A stretch of 13,128 nucleotides of DNA from JAYQUR01 sp038133505 (lineage in GTDB: Bacteria > Pseudomonadota > Alphaproteobacteria > MPNO01 > UBA830). The stretch is taken from the NCBI GenBank assembly GCA_038133505.1, contig JAYPTI010000092.1:1-13128 (forward strand). Direction: 5' to 3'. Below are positions 13,017-13,128 of the stretch, in pieces. Made by a program: the position numbers and the translations under genes. How positions within the stretch are numbered: position 1 is the first letter of the stretch; each line of letters starts with the position of its first letter. Below the pieces are notes generated by a model, which saw only the letters and a program-made list of their open reading frames with translations, was not told the DNA's origin and searched no databases.

Positions 13017-13128
13017 GTTCGGAACGTCCTGCGCGACGGCCCGGAGGTCGAGAAGCGGTTCGCGCGTCGCTTTCCCGTCCGGATCGAACCCGGCGAATTT
13101 CTGGTAGAGCGTGATCGCCGAGGTCGTC
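13008..13128 (-). CDS. C-terminal end of an unidentified protein (gene runs off the right edge)
   Basis: Thirty-nine residues and a TGA stop are present, beginning TTSAITLYQKFAGFDPDGKA and ending RAVAQDVPNRR. Nearly every codon ends in G or C, as in the real genes here, which is strong evidence that it is coding. The segment contains an acidic, glycine-containing FDPDGKA stretch and an Arg-rich end. I do not recognise the family and give no function. It converges on ispE. The remainder of the gene lies beyond position 13128. Confidence 0.6.
   Translation of the reverse strand, partial: TTSAITLYQKFAGFDPDGKATREPLLDLRAVAQDVPNRR

Noticed and set aside
1..13128. Mobile elements, CRISPR arrays, tRNA or rRNA genes
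   Set aside because: No repeated spacer-like units, transposase motifs, terminal repeats with target duplications, or cloverleaf sequences were seen.

Overview
The window looks like chromosomal DNA from a high-GC alphaproteobacterium, possibly Rhodospirillales-like. That placement rests on gene content and remembered gene neighbourhoods, not on a database search. Support comes from strong G/C bias at third codon positions, an electron-transfer-flavoprotein:ubiquinone oxidoreductase (ETF-QO), a family 4 uracil-DNA glycosylase of the form remembered from alphaproteobacteria, an Slt-type lytic transglycosylase followed by moaB, and a TPR protein followed by ispE. Genes are tightly packed. I see no tRNA, rRNA, CRISPR array, insertion sequence, integrase or other mobile element, and base composition does not change abruptly.

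Left part (1-2879, minus strand): a radical SAM protein of the PA0069/SplB-like family is read first, then a Kef-type (CPA2) cation:proton antiporter, then ribonuclease HII, which runs off the left edge. The antiporter stop codon overlaps the rnhB start. The radical SAM protein ends in QLGLF, which resembles the beta sliding-clamp-binding pentapeptide. About 70 bp between the radical SAM gene and the antiporter hold three consecutive perfect inverted repeats.

Centre-left (2964-5034, plus strand): a small cluster encodes a GT2-type transferase (TIGR04283-like), a nucleotidyltransferase-like protein (TIGR04282/DUF2064-like) overlapping it by ATGA, and an exported protein with the formylglycine-generating-enzyme fold but without the catalytic cysteines. 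It probably modifies a small molecule or the cell envelope; the product is unknown.

Centre (5045-8372, minus strand): a family 4 uracil-DNA glycosylase lacking two of the usual four iron-sulfur cysteines, then a periplasmic soluble lytic transglycosylase overlapping moaB (molybdenum cofactor biosynthesis).

Right part (8456-12992, plus strand): ETF-QO, which passes electrons from fatty-acid and amino-acid oxidation to ubiquinone, has its own promoter with a perfect 8+8 palindrome over the -35 region. A TPR protein, probably a lipoprotein, and ispE (isoprenoid precursor synthesis) follow as a probable operon. Ahead of the TPR gene are a promoter and a leader able to form three tandem hairpins, the first terminator-like. 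The right edge holds the C-terminal end of an unidentified convergent minus-strand gene.

Most of the window is housekeeping. The strongest leads for something undescribed are the clamp-motif radical SAM protein, the structured leader, the palindromic operators, and the transferase/FGE-like cluster.
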